This document shows positions 36,577 through 44,584 of a stretch of DNA of 64,000 nt, piece after piece (within the stretch, counting starts at the first letter, position 1; each line of letters opens with the position of its first letter). A program made the translations under genes and the position numbers. Source of the stretch: Mesorhizobium sp. BR1-1-16 (GTDB lineage: Bacteria; Pseudomonadota; Alphaproteobacteria; Rhizobiales; Kaistiaceae); assembly GCF_020165495.1 (NCBI RefSeq), contig NZ_JAIUIE010000006.1, positions 124,001-188,000 of the forward strand. Direction: 5' to 3'. The notes under the pieces are model-generated. The model was not told where the DNA came from, made no database searches, and saw nothing but the letters and a program-made list of their open reading frames with translations.

Positions 36577-36892
36577 GCCGCGCTACGGAGCGTTCCGCTG
36601 CGACGAGGGGGTGTGTAGCAAAGGCGGCCGGGCCTGTCCAGCGGGGACGAGCGGGATTTTGCCGCCTGTGGAAATCCTTTGCCGGTCAGGCGCGGCAAGA
36701 GGCGGATTGCGGCGTCGGTTCAGGACGTTGCGACGGGAAATTCCCCGGACGAGACACGGGGATCGCGCCGGTGGCGACCGGTCCGCGCTTCGAAAGACCG
36801 GGACAATGTCATCCCCCTGTCATTTCCCGACGCTTTCTTTCGCGAACTCGGCGATTCCGCCAATCCTCGACAGCCAGCGACCGGAGCCAACG
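36577..36892. other. Intergenic region tRNA-Lys / phytase-like gene
   Basis: These 316 bases contain the tRNA promoter (minus strand, near 36577) and the phytase-like gene's promoter, with a PHO box at 36806-36823. The reading frame of the phytase-like gene stays open upstream, but that part has no signal peptide and is judged untranslated. Confidence 0.5.
36806..36823 (+). promoter_or_regulatory. PHO box (PhoB-binding site)
   Basis: ATGTCAT, four bases (CCCC), CTGTCAT: two direct 7-mers with the exact 11-bp period of the PhoB consensus CTGTCAT-N4-CTGTCAT, 13 of 14 fixed bases matching. It lies 70 bases before the start of the phytase-like gene, so phosphate-starvation induction of that gene is expected. 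Confidence 0.7.
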
Positions 36893-39109
36893 ATGACCCC
36901 GACCCTCAAAGGCGCCCTCGCCGCCACGCTGCTCGCCAGCACTGCCCTCATCGGTACGGCGCCTGCCGCCGACGCGGCCGAGATGTTCAACCGCATCGCA
37001 ACCTTCCACGTCGTCGACAATCTCCCGGCCGATGCGGACACCAAGAAGGCGACCGTGGCCGAGATCATCAGCGCGACCGCCGATGGCAAGACGCTCGTCT
37101 ATACCGACAGCCCCGGCCAGCGCCTCGGCCTCATCGACATCACCGACCCGAAAGCGCCGAAAGCAGCCGGAACGGTTGCGCTCGGCGGCGAGCCGACCTC
37201 GACGGTCGTCGCCGGCGGCAACGCGCTCGTCGGCGTCGTCACCTCGGAAACAAAATCGAAGCCATCCGGGCATCTCTCGGTCGTCGATCTCGCCACGAAG
37301 AGCGTCAAGGCGACCTGCGACCTGGCCGGTCAGCCCGATTCGCTCGCCAAGAGCCCCGACGGCCAGTTCCTCGCCATCGCGATCGAGAATGAGCGCGACG
37401 AGGAGATCAATGAGGGCGCCATTCCGCAACTTCCCGGCGGCAGCCTCGTCACGTTCAGGATCGGCACCGATGGCAGCGTCGATTGCGCCACCAAGACGGT
37501 GATCGACGTCAGCGGCCTGGCAGCGATCGCGCCGGAGGACCCGGAGCCCGAGTTCGTCGATTTCAACGACAGGAACCAGATCGTCCTGACGCTGCAGGAG
37601 AACAACCACATCGTCATCGCGGATGCCGCGACCGGCAAGGTCGTCAGCCACTTCCCGGCCGGCACGGTCGATCTCGACGGCATCGACGTGAAGAAGGACG
37701 GCGTGATCGATCTCTCCGGCGCGATGAAGGATGTCGCGCGCGAGCCGGACGGCGCGCAGTGGATCGACGAGACGCGCTTCGTCACCGCCAATGAAGGCGA
37801 CTGGAAGGGCGGCAGCCGCGGCTTCACGATCTTCCAGGCTGACGGCACCGTCGATTACGACAGCGGCACCAGCTTTGAATATGAAACCGTGCGGCTCGGC
37901 CATTATCCCGAAAAACGCAACAAGAAGGGCAATGAGCCTGAAGGCGTCGAGGTCGCGACGTTTGGCGGGGACCGGCTCATCTTCGTGGGTTCCGAACGGG
38001 CCTCGATCGTGGGCGTCTACAAGGACGAAGGCGCCAGCCACGCCCCGACCTTCCTGCAGGCGCTGCCCGGCGGCATTGGTCCTGAGGGGCTTCTCGCGAT
38101 TCCCAGCCGCAACCTCTTCGTCACCGCCGCCGAAAACGACCTCCGCGACAAGGGGCTGATCGGCTCGGTGGTGACGATCTATGAGCGCAGCAACGCGCCT
38201 GCCGCCTATCCGACGATCGTCTCGGCCGACAAGGACGGCAAGCCGATCGGCTGGTCGGCGATCTCGGGTACCGTCGCCGATGCGAAGGTGCCCGGCAAGC
38301 TCTACGCCGTCATCGACAGCGCCCAATCCATCGGCCGCATTCTGACGATTGACGCCAAGCAGACGCCGGCGCTGATCACCGATGCGATCACCGTCACCAA
38401 GGACGGCAAGCCGGCCGAAAACCTCGATCTCGAAGGCATCGCGCTCGCCGCCGATGGCGGCTTCTGGCTCGCCTCGGAAGGCAATCCCGAGCGCGAGAAG
38501 AACAAGACGCAGTCGATGCTCTATCGCACCGATGCGAAGGGTGCGATCCTCGAGGAGATCGCCCTCCCGGCCGCGCTCGCCGCGAACGCGACCCGCTTCG
38601 GCTTCGAAGGCGTCGCCGTGACCGGCTCAGGAGCAGATACGACGGTCTGGCTCGCGGTCCAACGCGAGTGGAAGGACGATCCGAAGGGCTTCATCAAGCT
38701 CCTCGCCTACAAGCCGGCGACCAAGGAATGGAGCGCTGTGCTCTATCCGCTCGACACGTCGGAGAAAGGCTGGGTCGGCCTCTCCGAGCTGACGGCCGTC
38801 CCCGGCGGCCTGATGGCCATCGAGCGCGACAACCAGATCGGCCGCGACGCCAAGATCAAGAAGCTGACCTTCGTTTCGCTCGACGGCGTCAAGCCCGCAC
38901 CGCTGGGGAGCGCTCTGCCGCGCCTCGTCAAGGACGAGCAGATCGACTTGATGGCCGCGCTCAGAGCCCCGCATGGCTACGTCCTCGACAAGGTCGAGAG
39001 CTTCGCCATCGACGTGGACGGCAACGGCTACGTCATCACCGACAATGACGGCGTCGACGATCACTCCGGCGAAACGCAGTTCATCCGTCTCGCGCGCGTC
39101 GCTCGCTAA
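36893..39109 (+). CDS. Exported phytase-like (esterase-like activity of phytase) beta-propeller protein
   Basis: A 738-residue exported protein with signal peptide (LKGALAATLLASTALIGTAPAADA, cleaved near residue 28). The N-terminal half (about 40-400) looks like a propeller with repeated DxATGK/DxKxxK strands. The C-terminal half (about 430-735) carries the phytase-like domain signature (ENLDLEGIALAADGGFWLAS; RFGFEGVAVTGSG; KVESFAIDVDGNGYVITDND), i.e. the PF13449 type. It is expected to release phosphate from organic esters in the periplasm, fitting the PHO box at 36806-36823. ATG at 36893 gives the signal peptide. A strong terminator follows. The exact substrate is unproved; some relatives lack phytase activity. 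Confidence 0.85.
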   Translation: MTPTLKGALAATLLASTALIGTAPAADAAEMFNRIATFHVVDNLPADADTKKATVAEIISATADGKTLVYTDSPGQRLGLIDITDPKAPKAAGTVALGGEPTSTVVAGGNALVGVVTSETKSKPSGHLSVVDLATKSVKATCDLAGQPDSLAKSPDGQFLAIAIENERDEEINEGAIPQLPGGSLVTFRIGTDGSVDCATKTVIDVSGLAAIAPEDPEPEFVDFNDRNQIVLTLQENNHIVIADAATGKVVSHFPAGTVDLDGIDVKKDGVIDLSGAMKDVAREPDGAQWIDETRFVTANEGDWKGGSRGFTIFQADGTVDYDSGTSFEYETVRLGHYPEKRNKKGNEPEGVEVATFGGDRLIFVGSERASIVGVYKDEGASHAPTFLQALPGGIGPEGLLAIPSRNLFVTAAENDLRDKGLIGSVVTIYERSNAPAAYPTIVSADKDGKPIGWSAISGTVADAKVPGKLYAVIDSAQSIGRILTIDAKQTPALITDAITVTKDGKPAENLDLEGIALAADGGFWLASEGNPEREKNKTQSMLYRTDAKGAILEEIALPAALAANATRFGFEGVAVTGSGADTTVWLAVQREWKDDPKGFIKLLAYKPATKEWSAVLYPLDTSEKGWVGLSELTAVPGGLMAIERDNQIGRDAKIKKLTFVSLDGVKPAPLGSALPRLVKDEQIDLMAALRAPHGYVLDKVESFAIDVDGNGYVITDNDGVDDHSGETQFIRLARVAR

Positions 39110-39147
39110 GCGCGGGCGGGACCCCGCCGCAAGACCTTCGAACACGG

Positions 39148-39180
39148 AAACGGCCGCGTCATCGACGCGGCCGTTTTTTA
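39148..39180. terminator. Strong hairpin terminator
   Basis: A perfect 13-bp stem (39148-39160 with 39164-39176), loop ATC, then TTTT on the plus strand and an AAA-led arm giving a U-run on the minus strand. It ends both the phytase-like gene and leuA. Confidence 0.9.
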
Positions 39181-39202
39181 GTTCAGAGCCGGATGAGACG
39201 CC

Positions 39203-40774
39203 TCAGGCGCTGGCGGCCTGTGCGTGCTGGCGCTGGCGCTTCACGGCGATCTTGTTGACCGCCGAGAGATAGGCCTTGGCCGAGGCCACCATCGTATCAG
39301 GATCGGCGCCGCGGCCGGTGACCGACTTGCCATCCTCTTCGAGGCGGACCGAGACTTCCGCCTGCGCGTCCGTCCCTTCGGTGACGGCGTGCACCTGATA
39401 GAGCGACATCTTCGCCTGATGCGGCACGATCGCCGTGATAGCGTTGAAGGTCGCGTCAACAGGGCCGTTGCCGGCGACTTCCTTGGTGATATGCGTGCCG
39501 TCGACATCGAGGCTGATGATCGCCTTGGCGGGACCGCCGGTGCCGGCGATGACCGTCAACGACAAGAGACGGATCGTCTCGCTGGCAGTCGCGACCTCGT
39601 CGCCCACCAGCGCCTCGATATCCTCGTCATAGACATGCTTCTTGCGATCGGCGAGATCCTTGAAGCGCTTGAAGGCATCTTCCAAGGCGTTGTCGCCCAG
39701 CTCATAGCCGAGATCCTTCAGCTTCTCGCGGAAGGCATGGCGGCCCGAATGCTTGCCCATGACCAGCGACGTCGCCTTCACGCCGACGCTCTCCGGCGTC
39801 ATGATCTCGTAGGTCTCGGCGTTCTTCAGCATGCCGTCCTGATGGATGCCGCTCTCATGGCTGAAAGCGTTCCGTCCGACGATCGCCTTGTTGTATTGCA
39901 CCGGGAAGGCCGAGACGGCCGAGATCAGCTTGGACGCGCGGGTCAGCATCGTCGTCTCGACGGCCGTCGAATAAGGCAGGACATCACCGCGCGTGCGGAT
40001 CGCCATCACGATCTCTTCCAGGGCCGCATTGCCGGCACGCTCACCGAGACCGTTGATGGTGCATTCGATCTGCCGCGCGCCGCCGGCGACGCCGGCCAGT
40101 GAATTGGCAACGGCGAGGCCGAGATCGTCATGGCAATGGGTGGAGAAGATCGCCTTGTCGGAATTCGGCACGCGCTCGATCACCGCGCGGAACATCGCGG
40201 CATATTCATCCGGCACGGAATAGCCGACCGTATCGGGCAGGTTGATCGTGGTGGCGCCGGCCTTGATCGCTGCATCGACGCAGCGGATCAGATATTCGAT
40301 CGGCGTGCGGGTCGCATCCATGGCCGACCACTCGACGTCCTCGACGAGGTTGCGCGCCTGCGCCACGGTTGCGGCGATGATGTCGAGGACCTGTTCCTCG
40401 CTCTTCTTCATCTGATGCGCCAGATGGATCGGCGAGGTCGAGACGAAGGTGTGAATGCGCGGACGCTTGGCGACGCGAACCGCCTCGGCGGCACGGCTGA
40501 TGTCACCGGAAATGGCGCGAGCCAGTCCGGCGATGGTGACGTCGGGGCCGGCACGGCGGGCGATTTCCTGCACGGCCTCGAAATCGCCCTGGCTGGCGAT
40601 CGGGAAACCGGCCTCGATGACGTCGACGCCCATCTCTTCCAGCAATTCGGCGACCTCGAGCTTTTCCTCATAGGTCATCGAGGCGCCGGGGCACTGTTCT
40701 CCGTCGCGCAAAGTCGTATCGAAGATGACGACCCGGTCCTTGGAGGAAGCAGCGGTCGGTGTGATGGCGGTCAT
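39203..40774 (-). CDS. leuA: 2-isopropylmalate synthase
   Basis: A 523-residue LeuA, which condenses acetyl-CoA with 2-oxoisovalerate in the first step of leucine synthesis. The TIM-barrel catalytic part shows [16 protein letters not shown] at the N-terminus, the metal ligands in [19 protein letters not shown], and [16 protein letters not shown]. The C-terminal 130 residues ([19 protein letters not shown] onward) are the leucine-binding regulatory LeuA_dimer domain, so feedback inhibition is expected. ATG at 40774 has only a weak purine run upstream (AGAAGAAAGA). A leader peptide with four tandem Leu codons lies 130 bases upstream (40904-41017), so the gene is probably attenuated by leucine supply. 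Confidence 0.96.
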   Translation of the reverse strand: MTAITPTAASSKDRVVIFDTTLRDGEQCPGASMTYEEKLEVAELLEEMGVDVIEAGFPIASQGDFEAVQEIARRAGPDVTIAGLARAISGDISRAAEAVRVAKRPRIHTFVSTSPIHLAHQMKKSEEQVLDIIAATVAQARNLVEDVEWSAMDATRTPIEYLIRCVDAAIKAGATTINLPDTVGYSVPDEYAAMFRAVIERVPNSDKAIFSTHCHDDLGLAVANSLAGVAGGARQIECTINGLGERAGNAALEEIVMAIRTRGDVLPYSTAVETTMLTRASKLISAVSAFPVQYNKAIVGRNAFSHESGIHQDGMLKNAETYEIMTPESVGVKATSLVMGKHSGRHAFREKLKDLGYELGDNALEDAFKRFKDLADRKKHVYDEDIEALVGDEVATASETIRLLSLTVIAGTGGPAKAIISLDVDGTHITKEVAGNGPVDATFNAITAIVPHQAKMSLYQVHAVTEGTDAQAEVSVRLEEDGKSVTGRGADPDTMVASAKAYLSAVNKIAVKRQRQHAQAASA

Positions 40775-40868
40775 GGTCTGGTCTTTCTTCTGGCAGCCGC
40801 GTCCCGGATGTTCTGTTCGGGAGAGTCGGGCCGCGGAGCTTTGTAGGGCGTTGGCTCGTCGGCGCGTT

Positions 40869-40942
40869 CCCCTGAGAGCCCGGCCGCTAGGGCCTGCCGG
40901 CGCTCAGGGGCAGCTAAGAAGAAGAAGGGCTTTCGGCAGGCC
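40869..40942 (-). promoter_or_regulatory. Candidate leuA attenuator (mutually exclusive RNA stems)
   Basis: On the leuA transcript, GGCCTGCCG (40942-40934), just before the Leu codons, can pair perfectly over nine bases with CGGCAGGCC (40899-40891). A second stem, CCCCTGAG (40910-40903, overlapping the leader stop codon) with CTCAGGGG (40876-40869), is eight perfect pairs and crosses the first, so both cannot form together. The four Leu codons (40927-40916) lie between. This is classical attenuator layout, but neither stem is followed by a U-run, so the output could be at translation or through Rho. Not shown by experiment. Confidence 0.6.
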
Positions 40943-41017
40943 GCATGCGGGCAAAGGACGAGCGCCGCGGGAAACGATCCCCGCTGGAACTCCAGTCCTC
41001 GACACGAAAGCGCTCAT
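40904..41017 (-). CDS. leuL: leuA leader peptide
   Basis: A 37-residue leader frame starting with ATG at 41017, six bases after GGTGGAG, and ending in ALLLLSCP and TGA. The four consecutive Leu codons are all CTT, an uncommon Leu codon in this GC-rich genome, as expected where ribosome stalling must sense charged tRNA-Leu. The position directly upstream of leuA on the same strand, and the RNA stems overlapping its 3' end, identify it as an attenuation leader. It is rather longer than typical leader peptides. Confidence 0.72.
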   Translation of the reverse strand: MSAFVSRTGVPAGIVSRGARPLPACGLPKALLLLSCP

Positions 41018-41123
41018 GCTCGCTCCACCCGGATCGTAGCCACGATCCCGCCGACGCGTTGCCGGCTCGAGTTCTTCTAGCAACCGGCACCGCGCAAATG
41101 CAAGCGCGGCGTCGCGATGCCCA

Positions 41124-42197
41124 TCAGCGCCGGTCCTCCCCGGCCAGGATTTCCGTCAATGCGACCACCAGCCGATCGCATTCCGCGTCGGTGCCGATCG
41201 TGATGCGCAGGAAATCCTGGATGCGATCCTTCTTGAAATGACGCACCAGAACGCTGCGCTCGCGGAGCGCCGCGGCCAGCACGGCACCGGAATGATCCGG
41301 ATGACGCGCGAAGACGAAATTCGCCGCCGAAGGCAGAACCGTGAAGCTGAGCGTGGCGAGAGCCTGCGCCAGCCGCGCGCGGCTCGCGATGATCAGCGCG
41401 CGCTTTTCCTCGAACCAGTCGCGGTCAAGCCAAGAGGCCGTCGCCCCTGCCAGAGCGAGACGATCGAGCGGATAGGAATTGAAGCTGTCTTTGACCCGCT
41501 CCAGCGCTTCGATCAGCGGACGCTGGCCCATGGCGAAGCCGACGCGGAGGCCAGCCAGTGCGCGCGACTTCGAAAAGGTCTGGATCACCAGAAGATTGGG
41601 ATGGCGCGCGATCAGCGAGGCTGCGCTCTCGGCACCGAAATCGACATAGGCCTCGTCGATCACAACCGGCACGTCGGCATGGCGCGAGACCATCGCCTCG
41701 ATCGCGGCGAGCGGCAGGGCAATGCCGGTCGGAGCGTTCGGATTGGGCAGGATGATCGCGCCGCAGGGCCGGTCATAGTCGGCGGGTTCGATCGTGAAAT
41801 CATCGGCTAACGGAACGGCATGCGGGGTGATGCCATAGAGGGCGCAATAGGTCGGATAGAACGAATAGCTGATATCGGGGAAGAGCAGCGGCCCTTCCTG
41901 CTTCAGCAGAGCCTGGCACGTATGCGCCAGCACCTCGTCGGAGCCGTTGCCGACAAAGACTTCGCCCTCGCTGAGACCGTGGCTCTCCGCGATCGCCGCA
42001 CGAAGCGCCAGCCCTGTCGGCTCGGGATAGAGCCGGAGTTGATCGTTCGTTGCGGCCGAAATGGCGGCAAGTGCCTTCGGCGACGGCCCATAAGGGCTCT
42101 CATTGGTGTTGAGCTTGATGAGATCGGCCACGCGCGGCTGCTCGCCCGGCGTATAGGGCGTCAGCTCATGGACGATCCGGCTCCAATAGCGGCTCAT
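41124..42197 (-). CDS. Histidinol-phosphate aminotransferase-like enzyme (HisC family)
   Basis: A 357-residue fold-type I PLP aminotransferase of the HisC family. Motifs are [18 protein letters not shown] at the N-terminus, [18 protein letters not shown] for the phosphate cup, [15 protein letters not shown] with the conserved Asn-Pro, [11 protein letters not shown], and the Schiff-base Lys in [17 protein letters not shown]. It converts imidazole-acetol phosphate to histidinol phosphate or acts on aromatic/other amino acids; Hyphomicrobiales often carry several HisC paralogs. Its upstream neighbour is a PhzF-type gene 28 bases away on the same strand, so a specialised role is possible. ATG at 42197 is preceded by GGAAAG. 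Confidence 0.88.
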   Translation of the reverse strand: MSRYWSRIVHELTPYTPGEQPRVADLIKLNTNESPYGPSPKALAAISAATNDQLRLYPEPTGLALRAAIAESHGLSEGEVFVGNGSDEVLAHTCQALLKQEGPLLFPDISYSFYPTYCALYGITPHAVPLADDFTIEPADYDRPCGAIILPNPNAPTGIALPLAAIEAMVSRHADVPVVIDEAYVDFGAESAASLIARHPNLLVIQTFSKSRALAGLRVGFAMGQRPLIEALERVKDSFNSYPLDRLALAGATASWLDRDWFEEKRALIIASRARLAQALATLSFTVLPSAANFVFARHPDHSGAVLAAALRERSVLVRHFKKDRIQDFLRITIGTDAECDRLVVALTEILAGEDRR

Positions 42198-42225
42198 GAA
42201 GTGTCTTTCCGAAAGGACTGAACAG

Positions 42226-43128
42226 TCAGATCTGCAGCATGCCCCGCGCGACCACCACGGCATCGCCGCCGATGCGCGTTGCGACGAGATGGCCGCCCTC
42301 GGTGTCGAGTTCGAGCGTGATGAGGCTCGGACGGCCCATCTCGAAGCCCTGCTCGATGATGACGCGATGCGTGCCGCTGGTCGGCCGATCGAAGGTGGCG
42401 ACGACGCCGGCGAAGGCCGCTGCCGCCGAACCGGTCGCCGGGTCCTCGACGAAGCCGAGCGTCTGCCAGATCATGCGCGCGTGGAACTGATGCGCATTGC
42501 TCTCGGTCTCGCGGCAATAGGCATAGACGGACGTGCTGCCAAACGCGCCCTGCCAGAGATCGCCGCGCGGCTGCAGCCGGCGAATCGCGGCGAGGTCGCG
42601 CACCGGCACGAACACATAGGGCACCCCGCCCGTGAAGGCCGAGATCAGGTGATTCTCGAAACCGATCTCGGAGGGCATCAATCCGAGCGCGGCGGCCACG
42701 GCGCCGCCATCGAGCGGCTGCGGCGCCGGCTTGGCGACGACCGGCGCATCGAAAATGGCATGGCCGCGCTGGCGCCCCTTCAGCGCAACCGCAGAGCGGA
42801 TCGAGCCGATATTCTCCTCGAGCATCAACATGGCGTCGAGGTCGCCATCGGTTTCGCCGGCGTCTTCGAGCGCAAGCAGGACCGCTGTTCCGACGGTCGG
42901 ATGCCCCGCGAAAGGAAGTTCCCGGCCCGGCGCGAAGATGCGGAGCCGCGCGCGATGGGCCGGACGTTCCGCCGGCAGCACGAACACCGTCTCGGCGAGA
43001 TTGAACTCCACCGTGATCGCCATCATCGCCGCCGTGTCGAGGCCTTCCGCATCGAGCACGACGGCAAGCTGGTTGCCGGCGAGCGGCCTGTCGGTGAAAA
43101 CATCCAGAACGGCATAGCGGCGGGCCAT
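42226..43128 (-). CDS. PhzF family isomerase/epimerase
   Basis: A 300-residue PhzF-fold protein with the DapF-like double barrel. Characteristic stretches are [20 protein letters not shown] at the start, [14 protein letters not shown] containing the catalytic Glu in [24 protein letters not shown], and [14 protein letters not shown] near the C-terminus. PhzF isomerises a phenazine precursor; most relatives, like YddE, have unknown substrates and no phenazine genes are present here. It probably forms a two-gene operon with the downstream HisC-type enzyme. Confidence 0.92.
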   Translation of the reverse strand: MARRYAVLDVFTDRPLAGNQLAVVLDAEGLDTAAMMAITVEFNLAETVFVLPAERPAHRARLRIFAPGRELPFAGHPTVGTAVLLALEDAGETDGDLDAMLMLEENIGSIRSAVALKGRQRGHAIFDAPVVAKPAPQPLDGGAVAAALGLMPSEIGFENHLISAFTGGVPYVFVPVRDLAAIRRLQPRGDLWQGAFGSTSVYAYCRETESNAHQFHARMIWQTLGFVEDPATGSAAAAFAGVVATFDRPTSGTHRVIIEQGFEMGRPSLITLELDTEGGHLVATRIGGDAVVVARGMLQI

Positions 43129-43454
43129 GAATACCTCGCGAGTGCGTGCAGCATGCTGCGGTCAGCGTCGGCGCGGTCATAGCACGCCTCGCCCCGCGCG
43201 CCACGCGGCGCGGCGACACAACGTCGTTCAGCCACCGTTCAGCTTGTCGCCACTAGAAACGTTCCCAGTTGGTCGGTAACGGCGCTCGGACCTGGAGGTT
43301 GGCAATATCGCCCGCCCCTGCCCCAATCTTTCCGCCGCTTCGTCGTGATTTCGCCGAAGCCGCATGGCGAGATGCGACGATGAACAGACCTGCGCGTTGA
43401 AACCTTGAACGCCTGGACTTCGCGCCACGCGGTTCGTCAAAGAGGAGACTGGTC
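43129..43454. other. Divergent intergenic region phzF / BA14K gene
   Basis: These 326 bases hold two divergent promoters. The ribosome site AAAGAGGAG before the BA14K gene is strong. I see no other feature. Confidence 0.4.
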
Positions 43455-43907
43455 ATGAAGCGCTTGATTACCGCGGCCCTGGCGGCCGTGATCGGGCTCG
43501 GCGCCGTGGCTGCAACGGCCACAACTGCCTCCGCCGATTGGCGGGGCGGCCCCGGCTGGCGCGGCGGTCCGGGCTATGGGCCAGGCTGGGGACGTCCCGG
43601 CTGGGGTCGTCCCGGCTGGGGCGGCGGCGGCCGCTATTATTACGGTCCGGGCTACCGTGGCGGCTATTATGGCGGCTGGGTCGGCAATCCCGGCGCGGCT
43701 GCGGCTGCCGGCGCGCTGCTCGGCCTTGGAGTCGGCGCCGCGATCGCCTCGCAGCCGCGCTATGGCTATGAAGTTCCGCCGCCCGCCGGCGTCGCCTGGC
43801 GCAGCCATGTCGCATATTGCCAGGACCGTTATCGCAGCTACAGCCCGGCCACCGACACCTTCGTCGGCTATGACGGCCGCGCCTATCGCTGCGTCGGCTC
43901 CTACTGA
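43455..43907 (+). CDS. Exported BA14K-like glycine-rich protein
   Basis: A 150-residue protein with a signal peptide cleaved at ASA near residue 27. The mature N-terminal half is Gly/Trp/Tyr/Arg/Pro-rich, with GWGRPGW-type repeats, followed by an alanine/glycine zipper AAAAAGALLGLGVGAAIAS (possible membrane insertion) and the C-terminal BA14K motif HVAYCQDRYRSYSPATDTFV with the partner Cys in YRCVGSY. Brucella BA14K is an immunoreactive, lectin-like protein affecting envelope properties. A strong terminator follows the gene. Confidence 0.83.
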   Translation: MKRLITAALAAVIGLGAVAATATTASADWRGGPGWRGGPGYGPGWGRPGWGRPGWGGGGRYYYGPGYRGGYYGGWVGNPGAAAAAGALLGLGVGAAIASQPRYGYEVPPPAGVAWRSHVAYCQDRYRSYSPATDTFVGYDGRAYRCVGSY

Positions 43908-43929
43908 CTGACTCGCCTTCGGATATCGA

Positions 43930-43964
43930 GACCCGCGCCCGCAAGGCGCGGGTCTTTCTTTTTG
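43930..43964 (+). terminator. Intrinsic terminator
   Basis: A ten-bp perfect stem GACCCGCGCC / GGCGCGGGTC (43930-43939 with 43945-43954), loop CGCAA, then TTTCTTTTTG. It lies 22 bases after the BA14K stop. Confidence 0.9.
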
Positions 43965-43989
43965 GGCGTCACGGCGGGTGACGATAGAA

Positions 43990-44007
43990 CCTCAACTAAT
44001 GTTGGGG
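43990..44007 (+). promoter_or_regulatory. SoxR box upstream of soxR
   Basis: CCTCAAC-TAAT-GTTGGGG, an 18-bp dyad differing from the SoxR consensus CCTCAAGTTNACTTGAGG mainly in the centre, with one mismatch between arms. It lies 43 bases before the soxR start, so soxR is likely autoregulated. Confidence 0.7.
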
Positions 44008-44050
44008 TAACGTTCCGCGCGCTGCCCTCGAAGCAATGGAATACCCGCTC

Positions 44051-44536
44051 ATGCCAACCGACAGGGCACCCAGCGAATTGTCGGTCGGCCAGGTCGCACG
44101 CCGCGCGGGCGTGCCGGTCTCCACGCTGCATTTCTATGAAGCCCAAGGGCTGATCCAGAGCCATCGTACAACCGGCAACCAGCGGCGCTTTCCCCGCTCC
44201 GTGCTGCGCGTGATCGCCATTATCCGCGTCGGCCAGCAGACAGGCGTCCCGCTGGCGCAGATCAAGGCGCGGCTTGAAAAGCTGCCGCGCGAACGTCCCG
44301 TCACCTTGGCCGAATGGGCAGCGCTCGCGACCGACTGGCGCGCGGAACTCGATGAGCGTATCACCCTCCTCACCCGTCTTCGCGATCAACTGACGGGCTG
44401 CATCGGGTGCGGATGCCTGTCCACCGCCGATTGCCCGCTCCGTAATCCTGGCGACGCTGCGGCCGAAGAAGGGCCCGGCGCGCGTCTCTTCAGGACGTCA
44501 TCACGCGGCAAAGAATCACGTGCCGGCCGGCCGTGA
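44051..44536 (+). CDS. soxR: Redox-sensitive transcriptional activator SoxR
   Basis: A 161-residue MerR-family regulator. The winged helix-turn-helix is at residues 10-50 (LSVGQVARRAGVPVSTLHFY, RRFPRSVLRVIAII), a dimerisation coiled coil follows, and the [2Fe-2S] ligands are Cys117, Cys120, Cys122 and Cys128 in CIGCGCLSTADC, the diagnostic CX2CXCX5C. Oxidation of the cluster by redox-cycling compounds activates target promoters. Two dyads matching the SoxR box flank the gene, one before it and one before the MFS gene, so it controls itself and that pump, not a soxS gene, as usual outside enterobacteria. ATG at 44036 is the alternative start. Confidence 0.94.
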   Translation: MPTDRAPSELSVGQVARRAGVPVSTLHFYEAQGLIQSHRTTGNQRRFPRSVLRVIAIIRVGQQTGVPLAQIKARLEKLPRERPVTLAEWAALATDWRAELDERITLLTRLRDQLTGCIGCGCLSTADCPLRNPGDAAAEEGPGARLFRTSSRGKESRAGRP

Positions 44537-44543
44537 GCCTTGA

Positions 44544-44561
44544 CCTCGATATTGGTTGAGG
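44544..44561 (+). promoter_or_regulatory. SoxR box and MerR-type promoter of the MFS gene
   Basis: CCTCGAT-ATTG-GTTGAGG, an 18-bp dyad whose right arm is the mirror image of the left arm of the box before soxR. It overlaps TTGACC (44540-44545) and sits in the spacer to TACAAG (44565-44570), giving the long 19-bp spacing typical of MerR-family activated promoters. Confidence 0.75.
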
Positions 44562-44584
44562 TTCTACAAGATTGGCCCTGACCA

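Noticed and set aside
36569-36892. N-terminal extension of the phytase-like frame
   Set aside because: It begins in the tRNA region, contains the PHO box and lies before an obvious signal peptide start at 36893.
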